A stretch of 13,514 nucleotides of DNA from Planctomycetota bacterium (GTDB lineage Bacteria > Planctomycetota > Phycisphaerae > UBA1845): positions 1-13,514 of the forward strand of contig JADFMZ010000041.1 of the NCBI GenBank assembly GCA_022563615.1, read 5' to 3'. A model generated the notes under the pieces. It saw only the letters and a program-made list of their open reading frames with translations, searched no databases and had not been told where the DNA came from. Every line of letters starts with the position of its first letter. Position 1 is the stretch's first letter. Positions 5,902-13,010 of this stretch are shown here, one piece after another. Both the position numbers and the translations under genes were made by a program.

Positions 5902-7755
5902 GTGAAACCGACGCCGCTGATGGGGATCGTGCTGGCCGGGGCCGTCGTCCTTTGCGGCGCCGTCTGGTCGTTTCTGCCGGTTTTGGAGGCTGCTCAGCGA
6001 AAGGTTGATGCCGAGGCTTCCTTACACCTGGAACGGGCCCGGCGGCTGCTGCACCGATACAATCCCACGCTGACCCGACACGCCCTGCTTTTGAATCAGC
6101 TCCATGGCGGACAAGCCCAGCCGGCGGACGCTCCAGATCTTTCCCAGGAGGCGCTCGATGAATACCAGCGCCGTCACGCAGCCATGTGGACGGCGTTCGC
6201 CCCGCAGGACTGGGGGCAGGATCCTCCGCGTCCAGCCCGCGCCAACTACGGCAATCTAGCCGCACAAGTTCGGGAAGGGCTCCATGGCGGACGGGAACTG
6301 CTTGCTCGAAATGAGGACGCGTTGGACGACGCGCTGACCGAGGTGGGGCGCGCCCTGTCCGTCGTGTCGGGTGACGTTTCCGCGACGACCCACGCAGAGG
6401 CCGTAAGTCTGCAAGCGACCATTCTGCACTATCAGGGGCTGGCCCTGAGTATGAGAACCTCGGCCATGCGCCGAGAGGCGGAACCCCTTCGGCGTCGGGT
6501 GGTTGCCCTCGCCCGCAAGGTTGCCGGGTTGGAGCCGATGCTCGACTTGGTTGAGGAAAGCGGCGTCGCGGAGGAGATCGGCCGGGTTGAGGAGCGTCTG
6601 GGTCAGGAAGAGGCTGTCCTTCGGGAACAACGTAGCGCGCTGGACGCGCTGGATCAGGAGATTCGAGATCTGGATCAGCGCCTTGCAACGGCGGAACGGC
6701 AACGGGCCCAAGCGGCTGAGGCCATGCACGGGCTTCAGGTCGCCGGAGTGGACTTTGCCGATTCCAAAGGCGTGGAGCGATTCCGCACGCAGTTCCTGGA
6801 GCACGATCGACACTTTCGGGAGGCCGACCGGGAGGCCTTGGCCGTCGCGGTGGGTAGCTACCCAGAGGCTAGGATCGACGCAAGCGGCGACTACCTATCG
6901 GGTCGATATTTGCAGGATGGCTCTGCGAAGGATCTGACCGTCGTGCGGGGCCTGCTTTACCTCCGGAGCGAACGCAACGTGATCGCCGGTGGCCTGGAGC
7001 ATACCCAGGAGGCCGTGAGCCACCTGCAAACGGATATCGCCCGATTGGTCGCCCTGCGCACGAGCTATGTTGCCGCCAAGGCGGATGCCCAGGCCGGCTT
7101 GGACAGCGCACGCGCAACCGCGGCTGACCTGTTCTCAGAGTGGAATCGTATCGACTCCGAAGCGCTGGCATTGGAAGAAGCCGCCCTGGGGCTGTTGGAT
7201 CGGTCGGCGCAAGCCGCTCGGCAAGCCGCCAACTATGCGGGAAGCTGGGTGAGCCGGGCTCGTGAATACACTCAGGGGCTTTCCCCTGAGGCTGCGGGGC
7301 GATCCGCCCTGAAACAGCGTGAAGATGATGGCTGGATGGGCGGGCATATATTGGCCAAGGCCGCCGACGCTTTGCTGGCCAAGGCCTGGATTCATTACGA
7401 TCGCTACCACGCTTACACGCAAAACGAAAAAACCCTGGGCGAGTTGCCCGAATTGCTACGCCTGCCGGAGATGGACGTCCAGGCTGAGCACGACAAGGCG
7501 GCCAAAGCCCAAGAGGCCGGGTTCGACGACGTCCAGCAGGCCATCGAACGGCTGCAGCGCGCTCACCGCGATGCCGGCGGCCACTGGACCTTCGTGGCCC
7601 AGGAGGCCAGCACGACCTACCTGCTGGCACTGCTGGGATTCAAGCAATATGAAAGTGAATCGATTGAAGCCTATCGCGCCGCCCTTCAAGGCCGTGAGGA
7701 CGCCGGCTACACCCGGCGTATCGCGGCTCGCCTGCGGAGCCTGGAAAGTCGGTAA
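5902..7755 (+). CDS. Membrane-anchored coiled-coil protein of unknown function
   Basis: From GTG 5902 the product has 617 residues. It has a short N-terminus, one transmembrane helix (about 8-28, rich in G, A, V and L, ending WSFLPVL) and a long, almost wholly helical body. Strong coiled-coil character is seen at about 190-278 (runs of E, R, Q and L) and again at about 363-415. The C-terminus (about 570-597) resembles a TPR-like helix pair. With one N-terminal helix and few positive residues before it, the body is probably on the outer face of the membrane. GTG 5902 is preferred because GAGGA (5890-5894) stands 7 bases before it; a TTG at 5842 opens the same frame with 20 more residues and no better signal. 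No family recognised. It has its own promoter, separate from the upstream operon. Confidence 0.8.
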   Translation: MKPTPLMGIVLAGAVVLCGAVWSFLPVLEAAQRKVDAEASLHLERARRLLHRYNPTLTRHALLLNQLHGGQAQPADAPDLSQEALDEYQRRHAAMWTAFAPQDWGQDPPRPARANYGNLAAQVREGLHGGRELLARNEDALDDALTEVGRALSVVSGDVSATTHAEAVSLQATILHYQGLALSMRTSAMRREAEPLRRRVVALARKVAGLEPMLDLVEESGVAEEIGRVEERLGQEEAVLREQRSALDALDQEIRDLDQRLATAERQRAQAAEAMHGLQVAGVDFADSKGVERFRTQFLEHDRHFREADREALAVAVGSYPEARIDASGDYLSGRYLQDGSAKDLTVVRGLLYLRSERNVIAGGLEHTQEAVSHLQTDIARLVALRTSYVAAKADAQAGLDSARATAADLFSEWNRIDSEALALEEAALGLLDRSAQAARQAANYAGSWVSRAREYTQGLSPEAAGRSALKQREDDGWMGGHILAKAADALLAKAWIHYDRYHAYTQNEKTLGELPELLRLPEMDVQAEHDKAAKAQEAGFDDVQQAIERLQRAHRDAGGHWTFVAQEASTTYLLALLGFKQYESESIEAYRAALQGREDAGYTRRIAARLRSLESR

Positions 7756-7871
7756 ACGATTGTCTCGCCCTTCCACCGACGCGCTACCTGCACAACATCG
7801 GCCACCCCTGCAATAATTCGCCTGATTGTTTATCTGCAAGAGCACGGTCACCTATTTAATTCACCATCGGG

Positions 7872-7902
7872 TTGACTACCGGGGAGGGCGCGGCGATAGA
7901 AT
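7872..7902 (+). promoter_or_regulatory. Candidate promoter upstream of the sigma factor gene
   Basis: TTGACT (7872-7877, 5 of 6 to the -35 consensus) and TAGAAT (7897-7902, 5 of 6 to the -10) are separated by 19 bases, slightly longer than usual. Transcription would start near 7909, leaving about 110 bases of leader before the ATG at 8018. The ATG of the small ORF at 7901 overlaps the -10, so the promoter and that start cannot both be used together. Confidence 0.45.
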
Positions 7903-8005
7903 GGCTGGTGACATCGGCCCCGTTGTGTCGTTTTACGAGTGGCTGAGTGTTTTGATGGCCTGCGAACCGGAAACTGCAAACACGGTGATCGCTGAACTCG
8001 CCTGA
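7901..8005 (+). CDS. Possible 34-codon small ORF in the sigma leader
   Basis: ATG 7901 opens 34 codons ending TGA at 8003-8005, 12 bases before the sigma ATG at 8018. The peptide has a balanced, acidic composition (FYEWLSVLMACEPETANTV in the middle) rather than the arginine-rich look of chance frames here. Against it, the ATG overlaps the -10 of the candidate promoter and the purine-rich GGGGAGGG (7881-7888) is 12 bases away, too far for a good ribosome-binding site. Inner GTG 7925 or ATG 7955 could serve instead. It could be a leader peptide coupled to the sigma gene, or chance. Confidence 0.25.
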   Translation: MAGDIGPVVSFYEWLSVLMACEPETANTVIAELA

Positions 8006-8017
8006 TCGGACTGGACC

Positions 8018-9685
8018 ATGCCGAAGTTCTTTAACAAAGACATGGCTGACCTGGCTCATCAATTGACGCTGTCTCCCCGCCGTTTGCGCGTAGCGCAGAT
8101 TCAGGAGATGGAGGCGGTGCTGGGGCTGGTCGACCCGGATCGATCCTATCCCTTTGATTTCGTTTGCTTCCGGATCACGAAGTACCGTAAGCGCAGCTCC
8201 AGGACGAGTGCGTTCGTCCCCGGCAAGGCACTGATCAGCGATCTGGTGACGATGGCGGAGGTGTGCAGCCGCAAGGCGAACTTACGCGTTGCGGAACTGA
8301 GCGACGCTTCCCAAACCCATCAGCAACTGGCCAAGGAATTGGGCGTTAGCACAAAGACGATACGCCGCTGGCGGACACGAGGCCTCATGGGCCTGCGAGC
8401 GGTCTTCGACGACGGCGTCAACCGCCTTATCTTTTGCCGGGGTACGATTGACCGGTTCGTCCAACGGAATAAGGAGTTGGTCGAGCGGGGCGCGTCGTTC
8501 AGGCAGCTTACGACGGCGGAACGGAACCGGATCATCGAGCAAGCGCGAGAGCTGGTGGCTGAACGGCCGCTCAAACTTCACGCTGCCGCAAAGATCATCG
8601 CGGAGCAGACCGGTCGCGCGGTCGAAACGATTCGCTATACGCTACGTCGACATGACACCTCCGCCGGAAAGGACGCACTGTTCAAGCTCAACGGCGAAGT
8701 GATTCATTGTGCGCGAGAGGCGGCAATTTGGCGCTGCCATGAAGCCGGTGAAGCCGTCCAATCCATCGCGAGGGCCTTTGAGTGCTTAGCCGGGGAAATC
8801 GAGCAGGTTATCCGAACCGTTCGGGTGCGTCGCTGGCGGCAGGCGCCCTTGTCTTGCGTGCCGAATGAACTCTTCGATGCGCCCAACGCCGACGCGCTGA
8901 TCCTGGACACGGCGGAGCCGGTCGTCGCGGGCGCCAAGCCGCCGAGAATCCCGAAGGATCTGCCCCCCTACCTCCGCTCGCTCTACCTGACGCCCCTGCT
9001 GACCCGAGAGCAGGAGCAGGATCTGTTCCGCCGTTACAACTATTTGAAACACAAGGCTGCTGATGTGCTGCGCGACTTGGAGCCGGAGGAGATATCCGCC
9101 GAGCGGTTCGATGCAGTGGCCTTATTGATCGAACGGATTGACACGCTGCGGCAGCGGATCGTCCGCGCCAATCTTCGGCTGGTGGTGAGCATCGCCAAGA
9201 AGCACGTGGGCTGGTCGCCGGCGTTCTTCGAGGTCATCAGCGACGGGAACATTTCTTTGATGCGGGCCGTGGAGAAGTTCGACTACGCACGAGGCACCAA
9301 GTTCAGCACCTACGCCACCTGGGCGGTGATGAAGAACTATGCCCGGTCGATCCCGGAAGAGCATTACCTCGGTCTGCGCTACATGACCGGACAGGAGGGG
9401 CTGCTCGACTCGAAGCCCGCAGCGCAGCCGGAAGAGGTCTACCAGAGCGATCGGCAGCACGTGCGAGAGCTGATCGAAGCCAGCCTGGAGGAACTGCCGG
9501 ACCGCGAGCGCGAGATCGTCTCGCAGCACTTTGGTCTGGGATCCAAAGGCAAGAAGGTGACGCTCGAACAACTCGGCCAACGTTTCGGCGTCACCAAGGA
9601 GCGGGTTCGCCAGATCGAGCTGCGCGCCTTGGCCCGACTTCGTGAAGTGCTCTCACCCTCCCTGGTTGAAGCCCTGGGCAGCTAA
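8018..9685 (+). CDS. Sigma-70 family sigma factor with N-terminal helix-turn-helix extension
   Basis: The product (555 residues) is an RNA polymerase sigma factor fused to a long N-terminal region. Residues 25-95 form a conserved-looking leader module (PFDFVCFRITKYR, then PGKALISDLV). Helix-turn-helix-like segments follow at 98-123 (LAKELGVSTKTIRRWRTRG), 186-211 (AAKIIAEQTGRAVETIRYTLR) and 242-270 (AVQSIARAFECLAGEIEQVI). The sigma part has a region 1.2-like helix (314-345), region 2 (384-455) with FDYARGTKFSTYATW, and region 4 (486-545) with VTKERVRQIE; region 3 is missing. The -35-reading residues E, R and Q in region 4.2 are kept, but the region 2.4 helix WAVMKNYAR differs from the WWIRQAITR of E. 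coli RpoD. No anti-sigma gene is adjacent. The N-terminal layout matches factors known to me from planctomycetes (from memory, no search). Confidence 0.92.
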   Translation: MPKFFNKDMADLAHQLTLSPRRLRVAQIQEMEAVLGLVDPDRSYPFDFVCFRITKYRKRSSRTSAFVPGKALISDLVTMAEVCSRKANLRVAELSDASQTHQQLAKELGVSTKTIRRWRTRGLMGLRAVFDDGVNRLIFCRGTIDRFVQRNKELVERGASFRQLTTAERNRIIEQARELVAERPLKLHAAAKIIAEQTGRAVETIRYTLRRHDTSAGKDALFKLNGEVIHCAREAAIWRCHEAGEAVQSIARAFECLAGEIEQVIRTVRVRRWRQAPLSCVPNELFDAPNADALILDTAEPVVAGAKPPRIPKDLPPYLRSLYLTPLLTREQEQDLFRRYNYLKHKAADVLRDLEPEEISAERFDAVALLIERIDTLRQRIVRANLRLVVSIAKKHVGWSPAFFEVISDGNISLMRAVEKFDYARGTKFSTYATWAVMKNYARSIPEEHYLGLRYMTGQEGLLDSKPAAQPEEVYQSDRQHVRELIEASLEELPDREREIVSQHFGLGSKGKKVTLEQLGQRFGVTKERVRQIELRALARLREVLSPSLVEALGS

Positions 9686-11433
9686 GGGATCGCCCGCGCG
9701 GTGACGTCCGGCGGATAGGGCGGCAACGTGGTCAGCCGAGTGTCCTCTACCGGTCCACCCACGGTGAAATGGTAAAAGGATTGGTATCTGCGATCCTTGA
9801 AACCGAAGATATTATGAACCGAGTCATCGAAGAAGCATCCGATTCCGGTGCTACGGATACCGGCAGCCTCGGCTTCAAGATAAAGCACTTGGCCGATCAT
9901 TCCCGTTTCCCAGAAAAGCCGTCGGTAGATCCAGGCGCCATGGGTCTGTAGCGGCCCCTTAAAATCGACGATCATGCCAAGGCTGAACGCTCCATCCGCC
10001 GCGATGTCCTGACCACAACTAACCTGACCCGCCACCGCGCGAACGTCACCCGACATCAGGTGATACAAAGGCACCGTCTTGGGGCAGCCGGCGGGCTTTT
10101 GCCAACTGAACTCCGGGCGCATGGACTCGCGGAGCGTTTCAAGCTGGCCGGGCGAGCGCACGAGGAAGTACAACCCCGGCGCCAAGCCTTCGACCCGATG
10201 CACGAACAGCCCCAGATGCACATGCGTGGGCGGCCCCAACGCGCTCCAAGGAGGGTGCTTGAATCGCGGCACTGTGCGATCCATCATCAGGTAGAACTGT
10301 TCGGCTGTTAGGCTTGTGCGCCCATCCATCGCCACGGCGCTGCGCCGCTGTTGGATGAGCGTGCGCGCTGGAGTCGAGGGGCGGTTTGGGTTGAGCGGAG
10401 CGGGTGGTTCCGGGGTTGGCGTCGAAATCGCGAGATCGGGTGTTGACGGCTTGACGCACGCGTCGGCGACTGAGTCGATCAACTCCCAATCCACATGATC
10501 TGAACTGAGTTGGTTCGCGCTGCCGTACCATTTACCTCGCATGACCGATACGAGCGCACCGCTCGGCAGGTCCAGCGGCGTGTTGCTGGTTGGAGATTCG
10601 GTTGACGGCATAACCGCGATGAGCAGATCGGGATGCTCGCGCTCGGCGTTCTCAAAGTCATGCGTGCGATCCAATCCCAAGAGCGCACAGAGCTCTTCAT
10701 CACTCATCTTAGTGAGCGGCAGAACCTGCCAGCCTTGCAGCGCAGCCGACAGGCCTAGCGCAGCGAGCGCGTGACCGACATCGTGTTGACAATATCGATA
10801 GGCCCTTTCGCCGTACTTCCAGGCCTCGCGCCAATGTATGGAGGAGAGTCCGACCAGGAAGGTTCCGCTGGGGAACCCGTCGATCAAACGATCCCAAACG
10901 TCGGCCCCTATTTCGCACCTTCGCTCGAGGACATGGTCTTTGGGCGCGTAGTGAAACACACCCGGAACGTCGGCCAGCCCTTGGACGGCGCCAATGGCGA
11001 GGTATCCCTCAGTCGGATGCAGGTTGCCACTCGATGGATTGATCCGAAGTGCCCAGCGAGTTCCTTGAATTTCCTTCCAGGCGGACAGGGCAAGCGAATA
11101 CTGGAAGAACTCAGAAATGGTTTCGAGGCACACCGCTTGCGTCGCGATGGCCCCTGATTCAACCAGAGCATCGTAGGACGGCGCGGTAGCCGGCGCAGCC
11201 AGCAGCAGCGGCGCACACGGTGCGCCCTGGTAGCGGCGAAACGGATCAGGCTGCGTCGCCCAATCCAAATAACCCAAGCTGCGCGCGTACCGATGGGGAT
11301 GGTGCTTCGTGGTTTCGTGGTAGCGCAAAGCGATCTCTAAAGCATCCATTGTCGTGTAGCGTCGCTTTGACGGATCGATGGGCTCGCAAGGATGATGAGC
11401 CTGCTTGTCTACTCTTGTACCCAAGGTTTTCAT
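9682..11433 (-). CDS. SagB/ThcOx-type dehydrogenase with two nitroreductase domains
   Basis: This is an FMN-dependent oxidoreductase of the SagB/ThcOx group, present as a tandem of two nitroreductase-like domains (583 residues). The first domain covers about 35-280: KHHPHRYARSLGYLDW, RINPSSGNLHPTEGYL (130-145), HYAPKDHVLERR and CQHDVGHALAALGLSA. A low-complexity proline-rich linker (about 328-355) leads to the second (356-560): QQRRSAVAMDG, APGLYFLVR, RLFWETGMIGQVLYLEAEAAGIRSTGIGC and HFTVGG. Members of the wider family oxidise azolines in peptide natural products, but no YcaO-type cyclodehydratase or precursor peptide is visible here, so the substrate is unknown. The start is uncertain: ATG 11433 has GAGG only 2 bases upstream, and ATG 11349 (28 residues shorter) begins right before the conserved part. 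Its stop overlaps that of the convergent sigma gene by 4 bases. Confidence 0.88.
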   Translation of the reverse strand: MKTLGTRVDKQAHHPCEPIDPSKRRYTTMDALEIALRYHETTKHHPHRYARSLGYLDWATQPDPFRRYQGAPCAPLLLAAPATAPSYDALVESGAIATQAVCLETISEFFQYSLALSAWKEIQGTRWALRINPSSGNLHPTEGYLAIGAVQGLADVPGVFHYAPKDHVLERRCEIGADVWDRLIDGFPSGTFLVGLSSIHWREAWKYGERAYRYCQHDVGHALAALGLSAALQGWQVLPLTKMSDEELCALLGLDRTHDFENAEREHPDLLIAVMPSTESPTSNTPLDLPSGALVSVMRGKWYGSANQLSSDHVDWELIDSVADACVKPSTPDLAISTPTPEPPAPLNPNRPSTPARTLIQQRRSAVAMDGRTSLTAEQFYLMMDRTVPRFKHPPWSALGPPTHVHLGLFVHRVEGLAPGLYFLVRSPGQLETLRESMRPEFSWQKPAGCPKTVPLYHLMSGDVRAVAGQVSCGQDIAADGAFSLGMIVDFKGPLQTHGAWIYRRLFWETGMIGQVLYLEAEAAGIRSTGIGCFFDDSVHNIFGFKDRRYQSFYHFTVGGPVEDTRLTTLPPYPPDVTARAIP

Positions 11434-11507
11434 GGCCTCATGATGGACCAGAGTTCAAACGGGCGGTCGAGTAGCTCACACGCCGCCTTCAACGGAGTTG
11501 GGAAAGG

Positions 11508-12122
11508 TTATCCAGAGTCCGATCCTGCATCAGCGGAAAGCCCCGCTCGTCGAACAAGCTCCCGCTCACGATCGCCTAACTTTAGCTGGCTCGCCCGTGC
11601 TCGACCGTCGGGTGTCATCTTCCCAAACGTGCCTTGGAGTATTCGCAGCGCTTTGCTTTCTTCCCAAGCTTCCATGTAATCTTGAAGCTTGGTCTCAAGA
11701 AATACGAGACAATCCGCGTCTTCGAGTGCACGGGCTTCCTTGTCCTCGGGCCAGTTCTTCTTGGTGATGAAGGCTTTGATCTTCAGGATCTTTTCGTCTG
11801 GATAACCCACTGCGCGAAGAATCGATTCAGCCTCGTCCGCGTGAAACCGGGCGAGGGCGTCGCGCCACTGATGGTAGCCTGGCGTTGTCATCGGATACCG
11901 ATCGCGCGGAATCAGCCAACGACGCAGCGTGTGCGCCCGAGCCGCCAGGAGCAGTTCGTCGGATGGATCGGTTGCCAACTGTTCCACCCACTTGTAGACG
12001 CGTTGCGCAAAGAGCAGTTCGCGTGGTTGCGATTGGCCGTCGACGATCTCCGTTCGCGGATCTTCCCGGTTGGCTGCGTCGATTCTCTCGATGGCCTCAG
12101 CGAATCGTTGTTCCCTGTCCAT
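11508..12122 (-). CDS. DUF4202 family protein
   Basis: The product (204 residues) matches the DUF4202 pattern as I know it: ERIDAANREDPRTEIVDGQ near the N-terminus, then RELLFAQRVYKWVEQL, ARAHTLRRWLIPRDRYPM, RFHADEAESILRAVGY and LEDADCLVFLET. The family has no established function. The retained H64, H94 and the D/E pair at 134-137 within helices recall the metal-ligand layout of HD-type hydrolases, which is inference only. ATG 12122 is chosen over the upstream in-frame ATG 12182 because GAGG lies 7 bases before it. The dehydrogenase gene follows 74 bases downstream on the same strand, so the two may be cotranscribed. An inverted repeat at 12176-12208 lies 53-86 bases upstream of the start and may be its control site. 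Confidence 0.85.
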   Translation of the reverse strand: MDREQRFAEAIERIDAANREDPRTEIVDGQSQPRELLFAQRVYKWVEQLATDPSDELLLAARAHTLRRWLIPRDRYPMTTPGYHQWRDALARFHADEAESILRAVGYPDEKILKIKAFITKKNWPEDKEARALEDADCLVFLETKLQDYMEAWEESKALRILQGTFGKMTPDGRARASQLKLGDRERELVRRAGLSADAGSDSG

Positions 12123-12175
12123 GGTATCGCCTCTTAAGAGCGCCGTGCGACGGCCAATGGGCTTCGAGCGAAAGG

Positions 12176-12208
12176 GGAACACTTAGACCGCCTAACATAA
12201 CGTGTTCC
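12176..12208. promoter_or_regulatory. Inverted repeat upstream of the DUF4202 gene
   Basis: GGAACAC (12176-12182) and GTGTTCC (12202-12208) are perfect 7-bp arms 19 bases apart, with an inner TTAG/CTAA pair (12183-12186 and 12192-12195). The position, 53-86 bases upstream of the DUF4202 start, fits an operator or a leader hairpin. No clear -10/-35 pair was found beside it. Confidence 0.35.
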
Positions 12209-12235
12209 GAAGCACCCACGACACTCCGACGTTCG

Positions 12236-12260
12236 CGCAGGCCTTTTCAAAATGCCTGCG
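12236..12260. terminator. Hairpin downstream of the VOC gene
   Basis: CGCAGGC (12236-12242) pairs perfectly with GCCTGCG (12254-12260); the 11-base loop can add TTT/AAA pairing. On the minus strand, the direction of the VOC gene ending at 12317, no T run follows, and on the plus strand TTTT comes 6 bases later. It could still end VOC transcripts or insulate the DUF4202 gene; terminator function is uncertain. Confidence 0.3.
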
Positions 12261-12316
12261 GCTCGGTTTTGTTAGAAGTTCTTTGTGTCCCGCTCCTCCG
12301 CGACCCGTGCGAACCG

Positions 12317-12742
12317 TTACGCATTTTCATCCTTTGACGGCCGGCCTGACGAAACATCGTGATCCTGTCCCGTGAAGACTGTTTCCGCATCGACGAAGCA
12401 GATCTTGTTGCCGAATGGATCAGCCGCGTAGAAACTGCGTTCCCCCCACGGCTGTAGTTTGATCTTGTCATCCAGCCGGCTGCACTCCGCCCGTCGCGCG
12501 CGTTCGAACGTAGCCTCCAGATCGGACACGGCGAAGTAGACGTTATCAGGATTCGGCTGTGCATCCCACGGATCGCCGTCCGCTCGTGGGTCAAAACATG
12601 CGAGGATCGTTCCGCCACAGTCAAAGTAATGGCGCCCGGCGGAGACACGCTCACCAGCCTGGTTGAGAACTTGTGCGTAAAAGCGCGCGGCCTGTTCAAC
12701 GTCGTTGACGGGTAGAATAACGCGAAAGAGCTTCACCGACAT
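12317..12742 (-). CDS. VOC superfamily (glyoxalase/bleomycin-resistance-like) protein
   Basis: This small protein (141 residues) has the vicinal-oxygen-chelate fold. It shows two beta-alpha-beta-beta-beta units: VILPVNDVEQAARFYAQVL (8-26) with CGGTILACFDP, then VYFAVSDLEATFERARRA (68-85) with YAADPFGNKICFVD (105-118). The usual metal ligands (His at the start of each unit, Glu at the end) are not seen: the first strand reads FRVILPV, the second NVYFAV and the last CFVD. It may therefore bind a ligand without a metal, or act in sequestration or stress resistance rather than as a typical glyoxalase. ATG 12742 is chosen because GGAG lies 6 bases before it; the ATG 12754 in the same frame has no RBS. 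It stands alone, with gaps of 194 bases to the DUF4202 gene and 311 bases to the next gene. Confidence 0.87.
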   Translation of the reverse strand: MSVKLFRVILPVNDVEQAARFYAQVLNQAGERVSAGRHYFDCGGTILACFDPRADGDPWDAQPNPDNVYFAVSDLEATFERARRAECSRLDDKIKLQPWGERSFYAADPFGNKICFVDAETVFTGQDHDVSSGRPSKDENA

Positions 12743-12751
12743 ACGCTGCTC

Positions 12752-12763
12752 CATGCGTCGGGC
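12752..12763 (+). repeat. 12-bp dispersed word, copy 3
   Basis: This is the third exact copy of CATGCGTCGGGC. It lies 10-21 bases upstream of the preferred VOC start, on the opposite strand to that gene. Confidence 0.4.
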
Positions 12764-12899
12764 GCCGGTTCAGGACGCTTGCCTCCCAATTCAAAAGCCG
12801 GCATCAGCACGCAACACGCAACGGCGTGCAGCCTCATCAAAGTCCGCTGCCTGCTTGACCACAGCAACCGTCGAGCCAATGCAAAGGCCACCCTATGTC

Positions 12900-12917
12900 T
12901 GACCCTTGAGTGGGTCA
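12900..12917. promoter_or_regulatory. 18-bp inverted repeat in a divergent intergenic region
   Basis: TGACCC (12900-12905) and GGGTCA (12912-12917) are perfect 6-bp arms 6 bases apart, a spacing typical of operators bound by dimeric regulators. It lies between two divergent genes and could control either. Confidence 0.35.
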
Positions 12918-12981
12918 AGATGGTTGTGGGCGGCTGTCGGCGTCCGATCGTGCTCTTTCTACTCCATCGAGCTAGGCCATC

Positions 12982-13010
12982 CTGTCCTTCAGGGTGCCGC
13001 CCTGTAGAAT
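12982..13010 (+). promoter_or_regulatory. Candidate promoter for the acidic hypothetical gene
   Basis: TAGAAT (13005-13010, 5 of 6 to the -10 consensus) stands 44 bases before the ATG at 13054. The -35 at 17-base spacing, CTGTCC (12982-12987), is weak (3 of 6). The site argues against the upstream in-frame start at 12994, which would lie within the promoter. Confidence 0.38.

Noticed and set aside
5723..6688. Minus-strand open frame of 321 codons opposite the coiled-coil gene
   Set aside because: Composition dominated by Pro, Arg and Ser; it is the antisense shadow of a long frame with good start, promoter and membrane helix.
6869..7630. Minus-strand open frame of 253 codons within the coiled-coil gene
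   Set aside because: Arg/Pro-rich antisense shadow with no motifs.
11434..11507. Sequence between the dehydrogenase and DUF4202 genes with a GTTCAAAC string recalling a tRNA T-loop
   Set aside because: No matching acceptor, D or anticodon stems could be folded; too short for a tRNA gene.
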